This document shows, piece after piece, positions 1 to 9,175 of a DNA stretch of 64,000 nucleotides. The translations under genes and the position numbers were made by a program. The notes beneath the pieces were generated by a model. It worked only from the letters and a program-made list of their open reading frames with translations. It was not told where the DNA came from and did no database searches. The stretch covers positions 186,001 through 250,000 of the forward strand of contig NZ_CANMAX010000005.1 in the NCBI RefSeq assembly GCF_947495995.1. Direction: 5' to 3'. Position 1 is the first letter of the stretch. Every line of letters begins with the position of its first letter. This DNA is from an uncultured Tenacibaculum sp. (lineage in GTDB: Bacteria; Bacteroidota; Bacteroidia; Flavobacteriales; Flavobacteriaceae).

Positions 1-1
1 A

Positions 2-2161
2 AATGAAGCGAATATTAAAGTAGCTGTTGCTGCAGATATTTTATCTCTTGCTATTTTAAAAGCTCCAGGAGAATTTGGAGTTGATGTTGTAGTTGGTACT
101 ACACAAAGATTTGGAATTCCTTTAGGTTACGGTGGACCTCACGCTGGTTTCTTTGCTACTAAAGAAGCTTACAAACGTAGTATTCCTGGTAGAATTATCG
201 GACTTACTAAAGATAAAGATGGCGGACCAGCATTACGTATGGCGCTACAAACTAGAGAACAGCACATTAAACGTGAAAGAGCAACTTCTAATATTTGTAC
301 TGCTCAGGTTTTATTAGCTGTTATGGCTGGTATGTATGCTGTTTATCACGGTAAAGAAGGAATCGAATATATTGCAAATAGAACACACAGTGCTACACAA
401 ACTTTAACTTCTGCGTTAAATCGTTTAGGTTTTAAGCAAAAGAATCAGTCGTATTTTGATACAATCGTTGTTGAAGTAGAAGCTGATCAGTTAAGAACTG
501 TTGCTGAAAAAAATGAGGTAAACTTTAATTACATTGATAAAAACCATGTTTCTATTTCTTTAAATGAAACAGTAGGTTTAAAAGAAATCAATGCAATTGT
601 TGATTGTTTCGAGCAAGCTTTCAATATTCAAGATATCACGATCACTGAATTTATCTCAGAAGATATTATTCCTGAAAATATTAAAAGAAATACTTCATTC
701 TTAGACCACGAAGTATTTAACACGTATCATTCTGAAACAGACATGATGCGTTATATTAAAAAGTTAGAGCGTAAAGATCTAGCTTTAAACCACTCTATGA
801 TTTCTTTAGGTTCATGTACAATGAAGTTAAATGCAGCTTCTGAAATGTTACCTTTAAGTAATCCACAATGGGGGAATATTCACCCATTTGTTCCTTTAAA
901 TCAAGCTGAAGGATATCAAACTGTACTTAAAAACTTAGAACACCAATTAAATATTGTTACTGGTTTTGCTGCAACTTCTTTACAACCTAACTCTGGTGCG
1001 CAAGGAGAATTTGCAGGTTTAATGGTAATTAGAGCTTATCACCAAGCAAACGGAGATACGCATAGAAATATTTGTTTAATTCCATCTTCTGCTCACGGAA
1101 CAAATCCTGCCTCTGCAGTAATGGCTGGAATGAAAGTTGTTGTTACAAAAACAGATGAAAAAGGTAATATTGATGTTAATGATTTAAGAGAGAAAGCTGA
1201 ATTACACAAAGATAATTTAGCTGCTTTAATGGTTACTTATCCTTCTACTCACGGAGTATTTGAAAAAGCTATTAAAGAAATTACTCAAATTATTCACGAT
1301 AACGGCGGACAAGTTTACATGGATGGTGCAAACATGAATGCTCAAGTAGGATTAACAAATCCTGCAACTATTGGAGCTGATGTTTGTCACTTAAATTTAC
1401 ATAAAACATTTGCGATTCCTCACGGTGGTGGTGGACCAGGAGTTGGGCCAATTTGTGTTGCTCCTCAGTTGGTTCCTTTCTTACCTACTAACCCAGTTAT
1501 TACTACTGGTGGAGATAATCCTATTACTGCTATTTCAGCTGCTCCTTGGGGTTCTGCTTTAGCTTGTTTAATCTCTTATGGATATATCACAATGTTAGGT
1601 TCTGAAGGATTAACAGATTCTACTAAAATTGCAATCTTAAACGCAAACTATATGAAAGAGCGTTTACAAGATCATTTCCAAACTTTATATACAGGTGAAA
1701 TGGGACGTGCAGCTCACGAAATGATTTTAGATTGTAGAGAATTTAAACAAAAAGGAATTGAAGTTGTAGATATTGCAAAACGATTAATGGACTATGGTTT
1801 CCATGCTCCTACAGTATCTTTCCCTGTTGCAGGTACAATAATGGTTGAACCTACAGAAAGTGAAAGTTTAGGCGAATTAGATCGTTTCTGTGATGCTTTA
1901 ATTTCTATTCGTAAAGAAATAGAAGCAGCTTCAAAAGATGATCAAAATAATGTATTGAAAAATGCTCCACATACATTAGCTATGCTTACTAATGATAGCT
2001 GGGATTTTCCTTACACAAGAAAAGAAGCAGCTTTTCCTTTAGAATATATTGAAGACAATAAGTTTTGGCCTACTGTTAGACGAGTAGACGATGCTTATGG
2101 TGATAGAAATTTAATTTGTTCTTGTAATCCTATTGAGGATTATATGGAAGCAGAAGTATAA
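2..2161 (+). CDS. gcvP: Glycine dehydrogenase (decarboxylating), glycine cleavage P-protein, 5' partial
   Basis: PLP-dependent P-protein of the glycine cleavage system; it decarboxylates glycine and passes the aminomethyl group to the lipoyl arm of H-protein. The reading frame is open from base 2, so the gene begins before the window. About 719 of the roughly 950 residues usual for the single-chain (fused alpha/beta) form are present. Family motifs are clear: [30 protein letters not shown], and the PLP lysine in HLNLHKTF (Lys codon at 1403-1405), followed by the glycine-rich [10 protein letters not shown]. An internal ATG at 239 is not the start, because typical GcvP sequence continues upstream of it ([12 protein letters not shown]). 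A strong hairpin terminator follows the stop. Identification is very secure. Confidence 0.97.
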   Translation, partial: NEANIKVAVAADILSLAILKAPGEFGVDVVVGTTQRFGIPLGYGGPHAGFFATKEAYKRSIPGRIIGLTKDKDGGPALRMALQTREQHIKRERATSNICTAQVLLAVMAGMYAVYHGKEGIEYIANRTHSATQTLTSALNRLGFKQKNQSYFDTIVVEVEADQLRTVAEKNEVNFNYIDKNHVSISLNETVGLKEINAIVDCFEQAFNIQDITITEFISEDIIPENIKRNTSFLDHEVFNTYHSETDMMRYIKKLERKDLALNHSMISLGSCTMKLNAASEMLPLSNPQWGNIHPFVPLNQAEGYQTVLKNLEHQLNIVTGFAATSLQPNSGAQGEFAGLMVIRAYHQANGDTHRNICLIPSSAHGTNPASAVMAGMKVVVTKTDEKGNIDVNDLREKAELHKDNLAALMVTYPSTHGVFEKAIKEITQIIHDNGGQVYMDGANMNAQVGLTNPATIGADVCHLNLHKTFAIPHGGGGPGVGPICVAPQLVPFLPTNPVITTGGDNPITAISAAPWGSALACLISYGYITMLGSEGLTDSTKIAILNANYMKERLQDHFQTLYTGEMGRAAHEMILDCREFKQKGIEVVDIAKRLMDYGFHAPTVSFPVAGTIMVEPTESESLGELDRFCDALISIRKEIEAASKDDQNNVLKNAPHTLAMLTNDSWDFPYTRKEAAFPLEYIEDNKFWPTVRRVDDAYGDRNLICSCNPIEDYMEAEV

Positions 2162-2165
2162 CACT

Positions 2166-2199
2166 AAAAAAAGCCTTGCGAATTGCAAGGCTTTTTTTA
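2166..2199. terminator. Bidirectional intrinsic terminator between gcvP and the pirin gene
   Basis: Perfect 9-bp stem (AAGCCTTGC / GCAAGGCTT, 2171-2179 and 2185-2193) flanked by an A-run on the left and a T-run on the right. It can therefore stop transcription from both converging genes. Confidence 0.9.
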
Positions 2200-2874
2200 T
2201 TTATCTATGTATGAAATAATCAATAATGTGTCATCAACAGAGTTTATTATAGTATTAGAACCTACGGATAATAAAACTCCTTCATTTACATATTCTCCTA
2301 CAACTTCAATAGTGCCTTTAACAACATATACTAAACTTTCTCTATTTAAAGTATAACTTTCTTTTCTAGATAAATTTGCAACATCTATTTGTGTAGAATT
2401 ACCATCTTTTCTCCCATATACATTTACAACCTGATCTTTCTCTGCTTTATGAACTCTAAAACTAGCCTTATCCTCTACTCTTTCAGGAATTAACCATAAT
2501 TGTAGCATTCTAGTTGTTTCTTTTCCTTTATTGATTTCATTATGCATGAAACCTTCTTTTCCTGATTTTTGAACCTGAAAATCTAACGACTCTAAACTTA
2601 CACCATGCTCTAAAGAACCTTCATGATCTAATTGTCCATCTACTACAAAAGTTAATACATCTATATATTGATGCGGATGCAAACCTGTAGCTACTCCTTC
2701 TCCAAACCAACTATCTGCAAAATATACTAAATTGCCAATCCCTTCCCAAGTTCCATCTTTTACTCCAGATCTTGGTCCGTATTTAGAATTTACGATTAAT
2801 CTTTTCTGAACGATTCCGTGAAAACCTCCTGTTTCTATAGAATTTCTATCTAGTTTTTCTATTATATTTTTCAT
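2197..2874 (-). CDS. Pirin family protein (bicupin)
   Basis: Two-domain cupin protein of the pirin family, cytoplasmic. Some bacterial pirins are quercetin dioxygenases, but most have no assigned substrate. The four expected metal ligands are visible in the N-terminal cupin: the two His of LHPHQ (residues 66 and 68 from the ATG used here), then the His and Glu of MHNE (111 and 113). The C-terminal half is the degenerate second cupin ending in a short beta-rich tail. Length is 225 aa from the ATG at 2874. A GTG at 2892 would add six residues (MLESKQ) and is the alternative start. The gene converges on gcvP and shares its terminator. Function beyond the family is not known. Confidence 0.88.
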   Translation of the reverse strand: MKNIIEKLDRNSIETGGFHGIVQKRLIVNSKYGPRSGVKDGTWEGIGNLVYFADSWFGEGVATGLHPHQYIDVLTFVVDGQLDHEGSLEHGVSLESLDFQVQKSGKEGFMHNEINKGKETTRMLQLWLIPERVEDKASFRVHKAEKDQVVNVYGRKDGNSTQIDVANLSRKESYTLNRESLVYVVKGTIEVVGEYVNEGVLLSVGSNTIINSVDDTLLIISYIDK

Positions 2875-3523
2875 TTGCTTGGATTCTAACACGAACTTAG
2901 TCTACAGGAAACAAAGAAAATTACATTAAAAATGAGCAAAAAAGAAACCGCAACTCAGAAGCTTAAAAAATTATTGAGTTGCGGCAAAATTGAAATTTTT
3001 AGATATATAACACTACGATTTACCCCAAAAATGATTTGTGTTATAAGAAGTTCTTCAATTTTTAGCTAAGTAATTTCAAATTTTAAACAAACCCTTCTAA
3101 ACGTTTAAAATTTGTAATAGCTTTATAATAGTTTACAACAAATAAACTCAAAACTGTATAATCATAAAATGAAAGCTAATAGCAATTACTTTCATAGCTA
3201 CTGTAAATATACTAATTACTTAGCATCAAATTGTTAACGGACTGCTAAATTTCTGTAAATTATTTTTCCGTAAAAAAAATAAAAGGAAACAGCTTCTATA
3301 AGAAACCATTTCCTTTTTCCCAAAATGTTAATAATTGTGTTAATAATCCCAGTTTAAAGTTACAGAAACTATTAACTTTCTATTCTATTATTCAGATTAA
3401 TACACTAAAAAGGATCGATAAAATTAACATATGTTAAGACGAATGGTAATTTCACACCCTATAAAATATTTGATTAAATACTTAATTTCTATATTTAAGA
3501 ACTAAAAACACTAATTGCATAAC
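2875..3523. other. Long non-coding gap with hairpins and a palindrome
   Basis: About 650 bases without a credible gene. It holds an inverted repeat (CCGCAACTCA at 2948-2957, complement at 2975-2984), a second one (AAAAGGAAA at 3281-3289, complement at 3309-3317) that could be terminators or parts of a small RNA, and a perfect 14-bp palindrome near the ecsC-like gene. No tRNA-like fold was seen. Confidence 0.5.
3424..3437. promoter_or_regulatory. Perfect 14-bp palindrome, operator-like
   Basis: TTAACATATGTTAA is perfectly self-complementary and lies about 87 bases upstream of the EcsC-family start. This is a plausible site for a dimeric regulator, but no regulator is identified and such AT-rich palindromes can arise by chance. 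Confidence 0.3.
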
Positions 3524-4327
3524 ATGAAAAACTTAGCCTTAAAAATTGATAAAAATGATTTGGAAGAACTACAAAAAGCTAAAGAATTACTGGAAAATCC
3601 TGGTATAGCAATTAAACTAAGTGTCATGATTGGAAATCCGATTCAGAAAGGTTTAGAAGCACTTCCTAAAAATTGGAATGAAAAACTATCAGACATTACT
3701 AAAACTTCGCTTTTAAAAGCAGCAGATGCCGCAATTTTCACTATTAAAGATAATAATAAAGAAAAATCTAATAATCTTATGCATAAAATTGCTGTTGGTG
3801 CAACGGGTACAATCGGCGGAATATTTGGATTATCTGGACTTGCTGTAGAATTACCACTCACTACTACGATTATTTTACGTTCAATTGCAGATATTGCACG
3901 TTCTCAAGGTGAATCTGTAAAAGAGTTAGATACAAAGCTAGCTTGTTTAGAAGTTTTTGCCTTAGGTGGAAATAGTGTTGAAGATGATAATATCGAGACA
4001 AGTTATTATACTTCTCGAGCTTTTTTAGCAAATACAATAGCGCAAACTAATAAGTTCGTGGCACAAAACGGAGTTTTCCATGAAGGAACTACTGTTTTTT
4101 TAAATGTTATTGGTAAGGTAGCAGAACGTTTCGGAATTCAGGTAACTGAGAAAACCATAGCACAATCTGTTCCTGTAATTGGTGCTGCTGGTGGAGCTTT
4201 AATAAATACACTTTTTATTACTCATTTTCAAGATATGGCTAAAGGTCATTTCACCATTCGAAAATTAGAACGTAAATACAATAAAGAATTAATTCAACAA
4301 GTTTACGAACAACATAAAAAGGTTTAG
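3524..4327 (+). CDS. EcsC family protein
   Basis: Matches the EcsC family, named after a protein encoded beside the Bacillus subtilis EcsAB transporter; its biochemical role is unknown. Characteristic features are the charged helical N-terminus, a glycine-rich hydrophobic stretch at about residues 85-120 (GATGTIGGIFG, then LAVELPLTTTIILRSIADIAR), a LEVFALGG motif, and a second small-residue hydrophobic stretch (PVIGAAGGALINTLF) near residue 230, followed by a basic tail. No signal peptide. The ATG at 3524 is preferred over a TTG at 3515. It stands alone in its transcription unit, with a gap of about 650 bases before it and an outer-membrane protein gene after it. Confidence 0.85.
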   Translation: MKNLALKIDKNDLEELQKAKELLENPGIAIKLSVMIGNPIQKGLEALPKNWNEKLSDITKTSLLKAADAAIFTIKDNNKEKSNNLMHKIAVGATGTIGGIFGLSGLAVELPLTTTIILRSIADIARSQGESVKELDTKLACLEVFALGGNSVEDDNIETSYYTSRAFLANTIAQTNKFVAQNGVFHEGTTVFLNVIGKVAERFGIQVTEKTIAQSVPVIGAAGGALINTLFITHFQDMAKGHFTIRKLERKYNKELIQQVYEQHKKV

Positions 4328-4443
4328 TTAATTTTTACTTTGTTAATATAATTTAAGAAAAGTAGCAGTTTTAAGCTCATTTTTTATCATAGTTCTAACT
4401 TCATATTAACGCTTTCTTAGTAGAGAAAGCAACGCTACAAGAA

Positions 4444-4451
4444 TAGTTTTG
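4444..4451 (+). promoter_or_regulatory. -7 promoter box for the beta-barrel gene
   Basis: TAGTTTTG fits the Bacteroidota TAnnTTTG -7 consensus and ends 30 bases before the ATG at 4482. No clear TTG -33 box at the usual distance. A small hairpin (GCTTTCT at 4411-4417, complement 4424-4430) lies just upstream. Confidence 0.5.
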
Positions 4452-4481
4452 GCTCGTAAAAACCAATTAAATTTAATTTTT

Positions 4482-5141
4482 ATGAAAAAACTATTATTCT
4501 TAACTCTCTCATTTTGTGTCTTTGCTATGAGTGCGCAAAATAATGAGGGGAAATTTGCTATTGAAAAAGGAACATGGAACATTAGTGGAAATTTATCTAT
4601 TGAAGCTAGTAACTCTACCACTGAAAGATCTGAGAATACTACAAACTTTGAAAGCAGTAATTCTGGATTTAGTTTTACTCCAAGTGTCTCCTACTTTCTA
4701 AGTAACAATCTTTCCATAGGCTTGGCTGTTGGATATGGATACTTTGAAAATGAAAATACTAATGGAATAAATCAAAATTTACAGTTTAGAAACCAATATT
4801 CTATTGCTCCTACAATTAAAAAATTATTTCCTGTAGGTAAAAATTTTGCTTTCTCTTTACAGGGTGAATTAGGTTATATGCACTCTAAATCTAATACTTC
4901 TGATGGTGCGTATAGACTTTCTCAAAACACATACTCTATGACCTTAAGACCTGGTATCGATTTTTTTGTCACCAAAAAGTTAGCTTTACAAGCAAACATA
5001 GGAGCATTACAGTATAGAAACATGAATAGTAAGAGTGACAACAGCATTAATCCAAGTGCTTACTCTAAAGGAAACTCACAAACTTTCAATTTCAACTTAA
5101 ATAGTGCAAATATTTTATTTGGATTATCTTATTACTTGTAA
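4482..5141 (+). CDS. Outer membrane beta-barrel protein
   Basis: A 219-aa exported protein. A signal peptide is clear (KK, hydrophobic core LLFLTLSFCVFA, cleavage after MSAQ at about residue 18). The mature part is a run of alternating amphipathic strands rich in Ser, Asn, Phe and Tyr (for example FSFTPSVSYFLSNNLSIGLAVGYGYF), and the last strand ends LFGLSYYL, typical for BAM-assembled barrels. Roughly 8 strands fit an OmpW/OprF-N-like small barrel. The ATG at 4482 is chosen because it starts the signal peptide; an upstream in-frame TTG at 4449 would put extra polar residues before it and overlaps the promoter box. Substrate or role is unknown. Confidence 0.8.
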   Translation: MKKLLFLTLSFCVFAMSAQNNEGKFAIEKGTWNISGNLSIEASNSTTERSENTTNFESSNSGFSFTPSVSYFLSNNLSIGLAVGYGYFENENTNGINQNLQFRNQYSIAPTIKKLFPVGKNFAFSLQGELGYMHSKSNTSDGAYRLSQNTYSMTLRPGIDFFVTKKLALQANIGALQYRNMNSKSDNSINPSAYSKGNSQTFNFNLNSANILFGLSYYL

Positions 5142-5150
5142 AAAAATTAA

Positions 5151-5181
5151 AAACCCCAGTAAACTGAGTTTATTGGGGTTT
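5151..5181 (+). terminator. Intrinsic terminator after the beta-barrel gene
   Basis: A 14-bp stem with one wobble pair (AAACCCCAGTAAAC / GTTTATTGGGGTTT) starting 9 bases after the stop codon. The T-tract is short, so it may also act as an RNA end stabiliser. Confidence 0.75.
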
Positions 5182-5207
5182 CATTAATTCAAATAATTTT
5201 CTTCTTT

Positions 5208-5495
5208 TCAAGCTACACTAACAATCCTTTGTAATGGTATTAAAGTAGATTTCTTAAGAATTACAGATTTATCTGTAACTCCCCACACTGTGGTTTCTAC
5301 TCGTTTGTACCCTTCTTGATCTACAAAAACAATTTTTACTTTTTGTTGTTCTAGATTTCCTAGTGAAAGCGCTCTATTCAACTCTAATCTTCTATTGATT
5401 TGATCACTTCTTCCTGCTAACACTTCGTTTTTAGGGAACTTAAAATACTTTATTTGTTCTTTCTCAACATTTTGAACACTATTATTTAATTTCAT
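5208..5495 (-). CDS. Small conserved flavobacterial protein, function unknown
   Basis: A 95-aa soluble protein with a basic, polar N-terminal half and a beta-rich C-terminal half (VKIVFVDQEGYKRVETTVWG, then DKSVILKKSTLIPLQRIVSV). The alternating hydrophobic pattern of the second half suggests a small beta-barrel or SH3/Sm-like fold, but this is only an impression. No signal peptide or cysteines. It is a single gene reading toward the beta-barrel gene, with a 180-base AT-rich upstream region. I recognise the type as one seen in many Flavobacteriaceae but cannot give it a function. Confidence 0.65.
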   Translation of the reverse strand: MKLNNSVQNVEKEQIKYFKFPKNEVLAGRSDQINRRLELNRALSLGNLEQQKVKIVFVDQEGYKRVETTVWGVTDKSVILKKSTLIPLQRIVSVA

Positions 5496-5760
5496 ATGGG
5501 GTAGGGATTAAAAATTAATTAAAGTAATGTGCTTATTTACACGTTACTGCAATATAAGATTAATATTTTCATTTTAACAACATATCAGTCTAAAAAAAAA
5601 CACATACCTAACAAAACAAATAAATTATTTACACAATTTTAACAAAACTAACATTTCTTTAAATAATTAATAGTTTAACTTTAATCATCTTTCGCGAAAT
5701 AGACAAACCCTTGAATGTCTTAAAATCATCAAGGATTTTTAATTTTAAAATATCTTAATT

Positions 5761-5994
5761 ATGAAAAAACAAATTTTAAATCTGGGAAAAGTTTTAAACA
5801 AAGCAACACAACAAGAAGTTAATGGAGGAATACTAAGACCAATTCAACAATTATGTGTTGGAACTGGTACAGGAGGCGGGAGTAGTGAAGGAAATTCTAC
5901 TGCATGTATAGGAAAGCCTGCTGGTTTTAAATGTACCATAAATGGTTATTTAGCAGCATGTAGTGGTAACGGAACTGGTTTCTGGTTCTACTAG
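5761..5994 (+). CDS. Gly-Gly-leader small secreted peptide, cysteine-containing
   Basis: A 77-aa precursor. Residues 1-23 look like a double-glycine leader: MKKQILNLGK, then LNKATQQEVNGG, ending in the GG at 22-23. Such leaders are normally removed by the C39 peptidase domain of a dedicated ABC exporter. The core is Gly/Ser/Thr-rich with four cysteines (CVGTGTGGG, ACIGK, KCTIN, ACSGN) and ends FWFY, so a small disulfide-bonded secreted peptide is likely. Two other precursors with the same leader style lie at about 26.1 and 27.8 kb. No exporter or modification enzyme is adjacent. Whether it is a bacteriocin, a signal or something else cannot be read from the sequence. Confidence 0.7.
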   Translation: MKKQILNLGKVLNKATQQEVNGGILRPIQQLCVGTGTGGGSSEGNSTACIGKPAGFKCTINGYLAACSGNGTGFWFY

Positions 5995-6002
5995 AAACTA
6001 AA

Positions 6003-7097
6003 CTATTTTAAACACGAAATAATTTCAAACTTTTTATTGAAGTGAATAATAGTAACTTCAGTAAAAAGTTTTTTTAAATGCACTTTATAATTCAAGTGTT
6101 TATTCGCTACTAAGACAAAACGTCCTTTATTTTTTAAGCAATCTTTTACTTGAGAAAATAGATCTAAACTTACTTCTATATTATTTTCATGTTCAAAGTG
6201 AAAAGGAGGATTACTTAGTACTAAATCATAATTTTCTTTAGGTAGAGACTTTAAATTATTGTCACAAACAAAATTAGTACGTTCTGTAGGAAGATTCATT
6301 TTAGAAGAATCAACGGCTAAATTAAAATCATCTACAACAGTAACTTTGGCTTCGGTATTTAATTCTAACACTTCACTTGCTATAATACCATTTCCTGAAG
6401 CTACATCTAAAACATTTAATTCATTTGAGTTTACTTCTAGATGGCTTAACAAAAATTGCGTACCTATATCTATACTTTTTGAAGAAAAAACACCATAGTA
6501 TTGTTTTAAAACTCTATCCCTCCAAAGTATTTCATTAATTAACTCTTCATTTTTTAAGATGTTAGGTTTAGGACTTTTAAGAATTAGTAACCTAGCTTTT
6601 TTCCACGCTTTACTCTGCGAAACATCCTCAAAGTATTTTTCTACGATTTTCAAAAAAGAAGCACTGAAATATTTTGTCATGAACCCACAAACAACCTCAG
6701 TTTGCTCATTAGAATTTGCATGTATATTTGAAAGGAATAACTCAAAAAGCTCTAAAGATTTTGGGATCTTTATTAGAGCACATTCCACAGAACCAAAATC
6801 ATCTAAAGATGTTAAAAAACTATTTTGACTTTCAAGTTTATTCGCTAAAATGTTTTTTTCAATTGCTTTTTTCTGACTAGCATACGTCCAAACCGTATGA
6901 AGTTTTTCTGTTTGTAAAATACAGTTCCAAACACCAAAACGATCATTAAACAAATGATAACTGCCAAAGTTTTTATCCTCTAAATAATTTAGAACTAATA
7001 ACTCAGCAGCACTCCACGCTTTTAAAGACTTATCGTTTGTTGCTGGATATCTATGTAGTTGATATTCTTTCTCCTTAAATTGAAGTAACGTTTCCAA
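6003..7097 (-). CDS. rlmG: RlmG/RsmC-type rRNA guanine-N2 methyltransferase
   Basis: SAM-dependent methyltransferase of the RsmC/RlmG group, which methylate guanine N2 in rRNA. The C-terminal half holds the Rossmann SAM site (LDVASGNG at 230-237, acidic VVDDF at about 255) and the catalytic NPPFH motif at 296-300, diagnostic for the group. The N-terminal 200 residues are the degenerate first methyltransferase-like domain typical of the two-domain enzymes. At 364 aa it is close to E. coli RlmG (about 378 aa), so RlmG (23S rRNA G1835) is the better guess than RsmC. The start is a TTG at 7097, ten bases after the stop of the glutamate synthase-like gene; no in-frame ATG precedes it. Confidence 0.75.
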   Translation of the reverse strand: METLLQFKEKEYQLHRYPATNDKSLKAWSAAELLVLNYLEDKNFGSYHLFNDRFGVWNCILQTEKLHTVWTYASQKKAIEKNILANKLESQNSFLTSLDDFGSVECALIKIPKSLELFELFLSNIHANSNEQTEVVCGFMTKYFSASFLKIVEKYFEDVSQSKAWKKARLLILKSPKPNILKNEELINEILWRDRVLKQYYGVFSSKSIDIGTQFLLSHLEVNSNELNVLDVASGNGIIASEVLELNTEAKVTVVDDFNLAVDSSKMNLPTERTNFVCDNNLKSLPKENYDLVLSNPPFHFEHENNIEVSLDLFSQVKDCLKNKGRFVLVANKHLNYKVHLKKLFTEVTIIHFNKKFEIISCLK

Positions 7098-7107
7098 ATA
7101 AAATTAA

Positions 7108-8634
7108 TTAGTGTAATACTTTTTCAGAAAAGTAAATTTTTTCTAAAGATGTTAAATCTCCTGCTTTGTTTCTTCTAAATACATCTTTTGCTGTAATATC
7201 ATCAATTGAAGATTTTCCCATTGCTGAAACCATTTCTTTAACCGCTAAAATTGTTTTAGTATGGTAATTTTTTACTCTTATATTTTTGTCTTTAACGACC
7301 AGTGCTTCAACTAAATCTTCATCTTGTGTGGCAACACCAACTGGACAAGTATCTAAATTACATTCTCTAGCTTGAATACAACCTAAACTCAACATAAAAC
7401 TTCTAGCCATTCCAATAGCATCAGCTCCTAAAGCTTTAAATTTTACAATATCAAAAGCATCAATTGCTTTACCACTAGCTATAATTTTAATCTGATCTTT
7501 AAGACTATATTTTATTAGCATTTTATTTACAAAAGCAAGTCCCTCTAATAAAGGTGTACCAACATAATTTGAAAACTCTAAAGGAGCAGATCCAGTTCCT
7601 CCTTCTCCTCCATCTACTGCAATAAAATCTGGATAATTTTTAGCTTCAGCAAAAGCTTTAATCATAGCTTCTATTTCTTCATTATTCCCAACACAAAACT
7701 TAATTCCAATAGGCTTTCCGTCACTTAACTCTCTAACTTTCTGTAAAAAAGCGATCATACCTTTAAAATCTGAAAAAGCAGAATGTGAAGGCGGTGAATC
7801 TACTCTTGTAAAAGGTTCTACAGAACGAATTTTTGCAATTTCTTCTGTATTCTTTTTAGCTGGTAATATTCCACCATGACCAGGTTTAGCACCTTGTGAT
7901 AATTTTATCTCTATCATTTTCACTTCTGGTCTAACAGCATTTTCTTTGAAAATTTCATCATCAAAATAACGCTTTCCATCAACAGTTTTTCCTGCTCCAA
8001 AATATCCTGTACCTACCTGAAAAATTAAATCTCCACCTTGTAAGTGATACGGAGAAATACCTCCTTCTCCTGTATTGTGAGCAAAATCTCCCATTTTAGC
8101 ACCTTGGTTTAATGCCATAATTGCATTTTTGCTTAAAGAACCAAAAGACATTGCTGAAATATTAATGATAGAACTTTCGTATTTCTGAGAACATTTATCT
8201 GAACCGAAAGTTATTTTTTCTCCTACTACTTCTTTATAATCTGTAGGAAATAAAGAATGCTTTACAAATTCATAACCTTTTTCATAAACATTATGTTGCG
8301 TTCCAAATGGAACAGTTTCTACTTCTTTCTTAGCTCTTTGATATACTATACTTCTTTTTTCTCTGTTAATTGGCGTACCATTTAAATCATCTTCAATAAA
8401 ATATTGCTGAATTTTCTCACGCTCTTCTTCAAAAAACCATCTTAATCTTGCTATAATTGGAAAAGCTCTCATTAAAGAATGACTTTTTTGAATGAAGGCA
8501 TCGTAAAACGCTAACAAAGTAAAAGCAGAAGCAATAGTTAATAATATGAAATTTCCTAGGTCTGGCATAAAATAAACCAACACACCACACAATAGGTTTA
8601 TCACAATAACTATTGCTAAAATAGTATCTCTCAT
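7108..8634 (-). CDS. FMN-binding glutamate synthase family protein (GltB large-domain type)
   Basis: Carries only the FMN/Fe-S domain of glutamate synthase, as in archaeal-type and bacterial standalone homologues. The reaction in this organism is uncertain. The first about 50 residues form two membrane segments (ILAIVIVINLLCGVLVYF and FILLTIASAFTLLAFY). The rest is the TIM barrel: NISAMSFGSLS, AHNTGEGG, GAKPGHGG, DGGEGGTG (FMN/phosphate binding), IASGKAIDAFD, and the [3Fe-4S] cysteines in ARECNLDTCPVGVA. It lacks the amidotransferase domain, so any glutamine use would need another subunit. Length 508 aa, normal for this group. It is the first gene of a probable two-gene unit with the methyltransferase. 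Confidence 0.88.
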   Translation of the reverse strand: MRDTILAIVIVINLLCGVLVYFMPDLGNFILLTIASAFTLLAFYDAFIQKSHSLMRAFPIIARLRWFFEEEREKIQQYFIEDDLNGTPINREKRSIVYQRAKKEVETVPFGTQHNVYEKGYEFVKHSLFPTDYKEVVGEKITFGSDKCSQKYESSIINISAMSFGSLSKNAIMALNQGAKMGDFAHNTGEGGISPYHLQGGDLIFQVGTGYFGAGKTVDGKRYFDDEIFKENAVRPEVKMIEIKLSQGAKPGHGGILPAKKNTEEIAKIRSVEPFTRVDSPPSHSAFSDFKGMIAFLQKVRELSDGKPIGIKFCVGNNEEIEAMIKAFAEAKNYPDFIAVDGGEGGTGSAPLEFSNYVGTPLLEGLAFVNKMLIKYSLKDQIKIIASGKAIDAFDIVKFKALGADAIGMARSFMLSLGCIQARECNLDTCPVGVATQDEDLVEALVVKDKNIRVKNYHTKTILAVKEMVSAMGKSSIDDITAKDVFRRNKAGDLTSLEKIYFSEKVLH

Positions 8635-8686
8635 TTTTCTTGAATTTTGTTTGTTTACAGGCTAAGATACAAGATTTAACTCATAA

Positions 8687-8714
8687 AAAAAGCACTAACA
8701 ATGTTAGCGCTTTT
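8687..8714 (-). terminator. Intrinsic terminator of rpmE2
   Basis: On the minus strand a 10-bp stem (AGCGCTAACA / TGTTAGTGCT with one G-T pair) is followed by six T. It lies 22 bases after the L31 stop codon. Confidence 0.85.
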
Positions 8715-8735
8715 ATATTTTTATGTTTGAAAAGT

Positions 8736-8987
8736 TTATTTCTTAAACTTCGCGTATTTGTTCTTGAACTTGTCAATACGTCCTGCAGTATCTACTAACT
8801 TAGACTTACCTGTGTAGAATGGGTGAGACGTTCTAGAAATTTCTAACTTAACTAATGGATATTCTACTCCTTCAACTTCAAGAGTTTCTTTTGTATTAGC
8901 AGTAGACCTTGTTAAGAATACATCTCCGTTAGACATATCTTTAAAAGCCACCATTCTATAATTTTCTGGGTGTATACCTTTTTTCAT
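8736..8987 (-). CDS. rpmE2: 50S ribosomal protein L31, type B
   Basis: Ribosomal protein L31 of the zinc-free type B: 83 aa, beginning [11 protein letters not shown], with the family motifs [28 protein letters not shown] and a lysine-rich tail. The CxxC pairs of the zinc-binding type A form are absent, and no cysteine is present. It is a single gene with its own promoter and terminator. The leader between the likely transcription start and the ATG is about 90 bases, longer than for neighbouring genes, and may carry control elements. Confidence 0.97.
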   Translation of the reverse strand: MKKGIHPENYRMVAFKDMSNGDVFLTRSTANTKETLEVEGVEYPLVKLEISRTSHPFYTGKSKLVDTAGRIDKFKNKYAKFKK

Positions 8988-9085
8988 CTTTAAAACTTTT
9001 AATTTAGTGTGAATTTGTTTAAAATTGGTAAAGTTTTAAACGCCTTCAAGTAAAATCAAAAACCTGCAATGGCTATTTGAGGGTG

Positions 9086-9114
9086 CAAATTTAACCCTTT
9101 TTTTTAAATTGCAA
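9086..9114 (-). promoter_or_regulatory. Promoter of rpmE2
   Basis: On the minus strand TAAATTTG (9086-9093) matches the Bacteroidota -7 box exactly, and a TTG at 9112-9114 sits about 18 bases upstream as the -33 box. Confidence 0.6.
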
Positions 9115-9175
9115 ACAAATAAATTGTTTTATTTGTAGTGAAATAAAAGAACTAATACATTCAACCACATTTTAT

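Noticed and set aside
239..2161. gcvP starting at the ATG at 239
   Set aside because: Typical GcvP sequence continues in frame upstream to base 2, so the gene is cut by the window edge and does not begin there.
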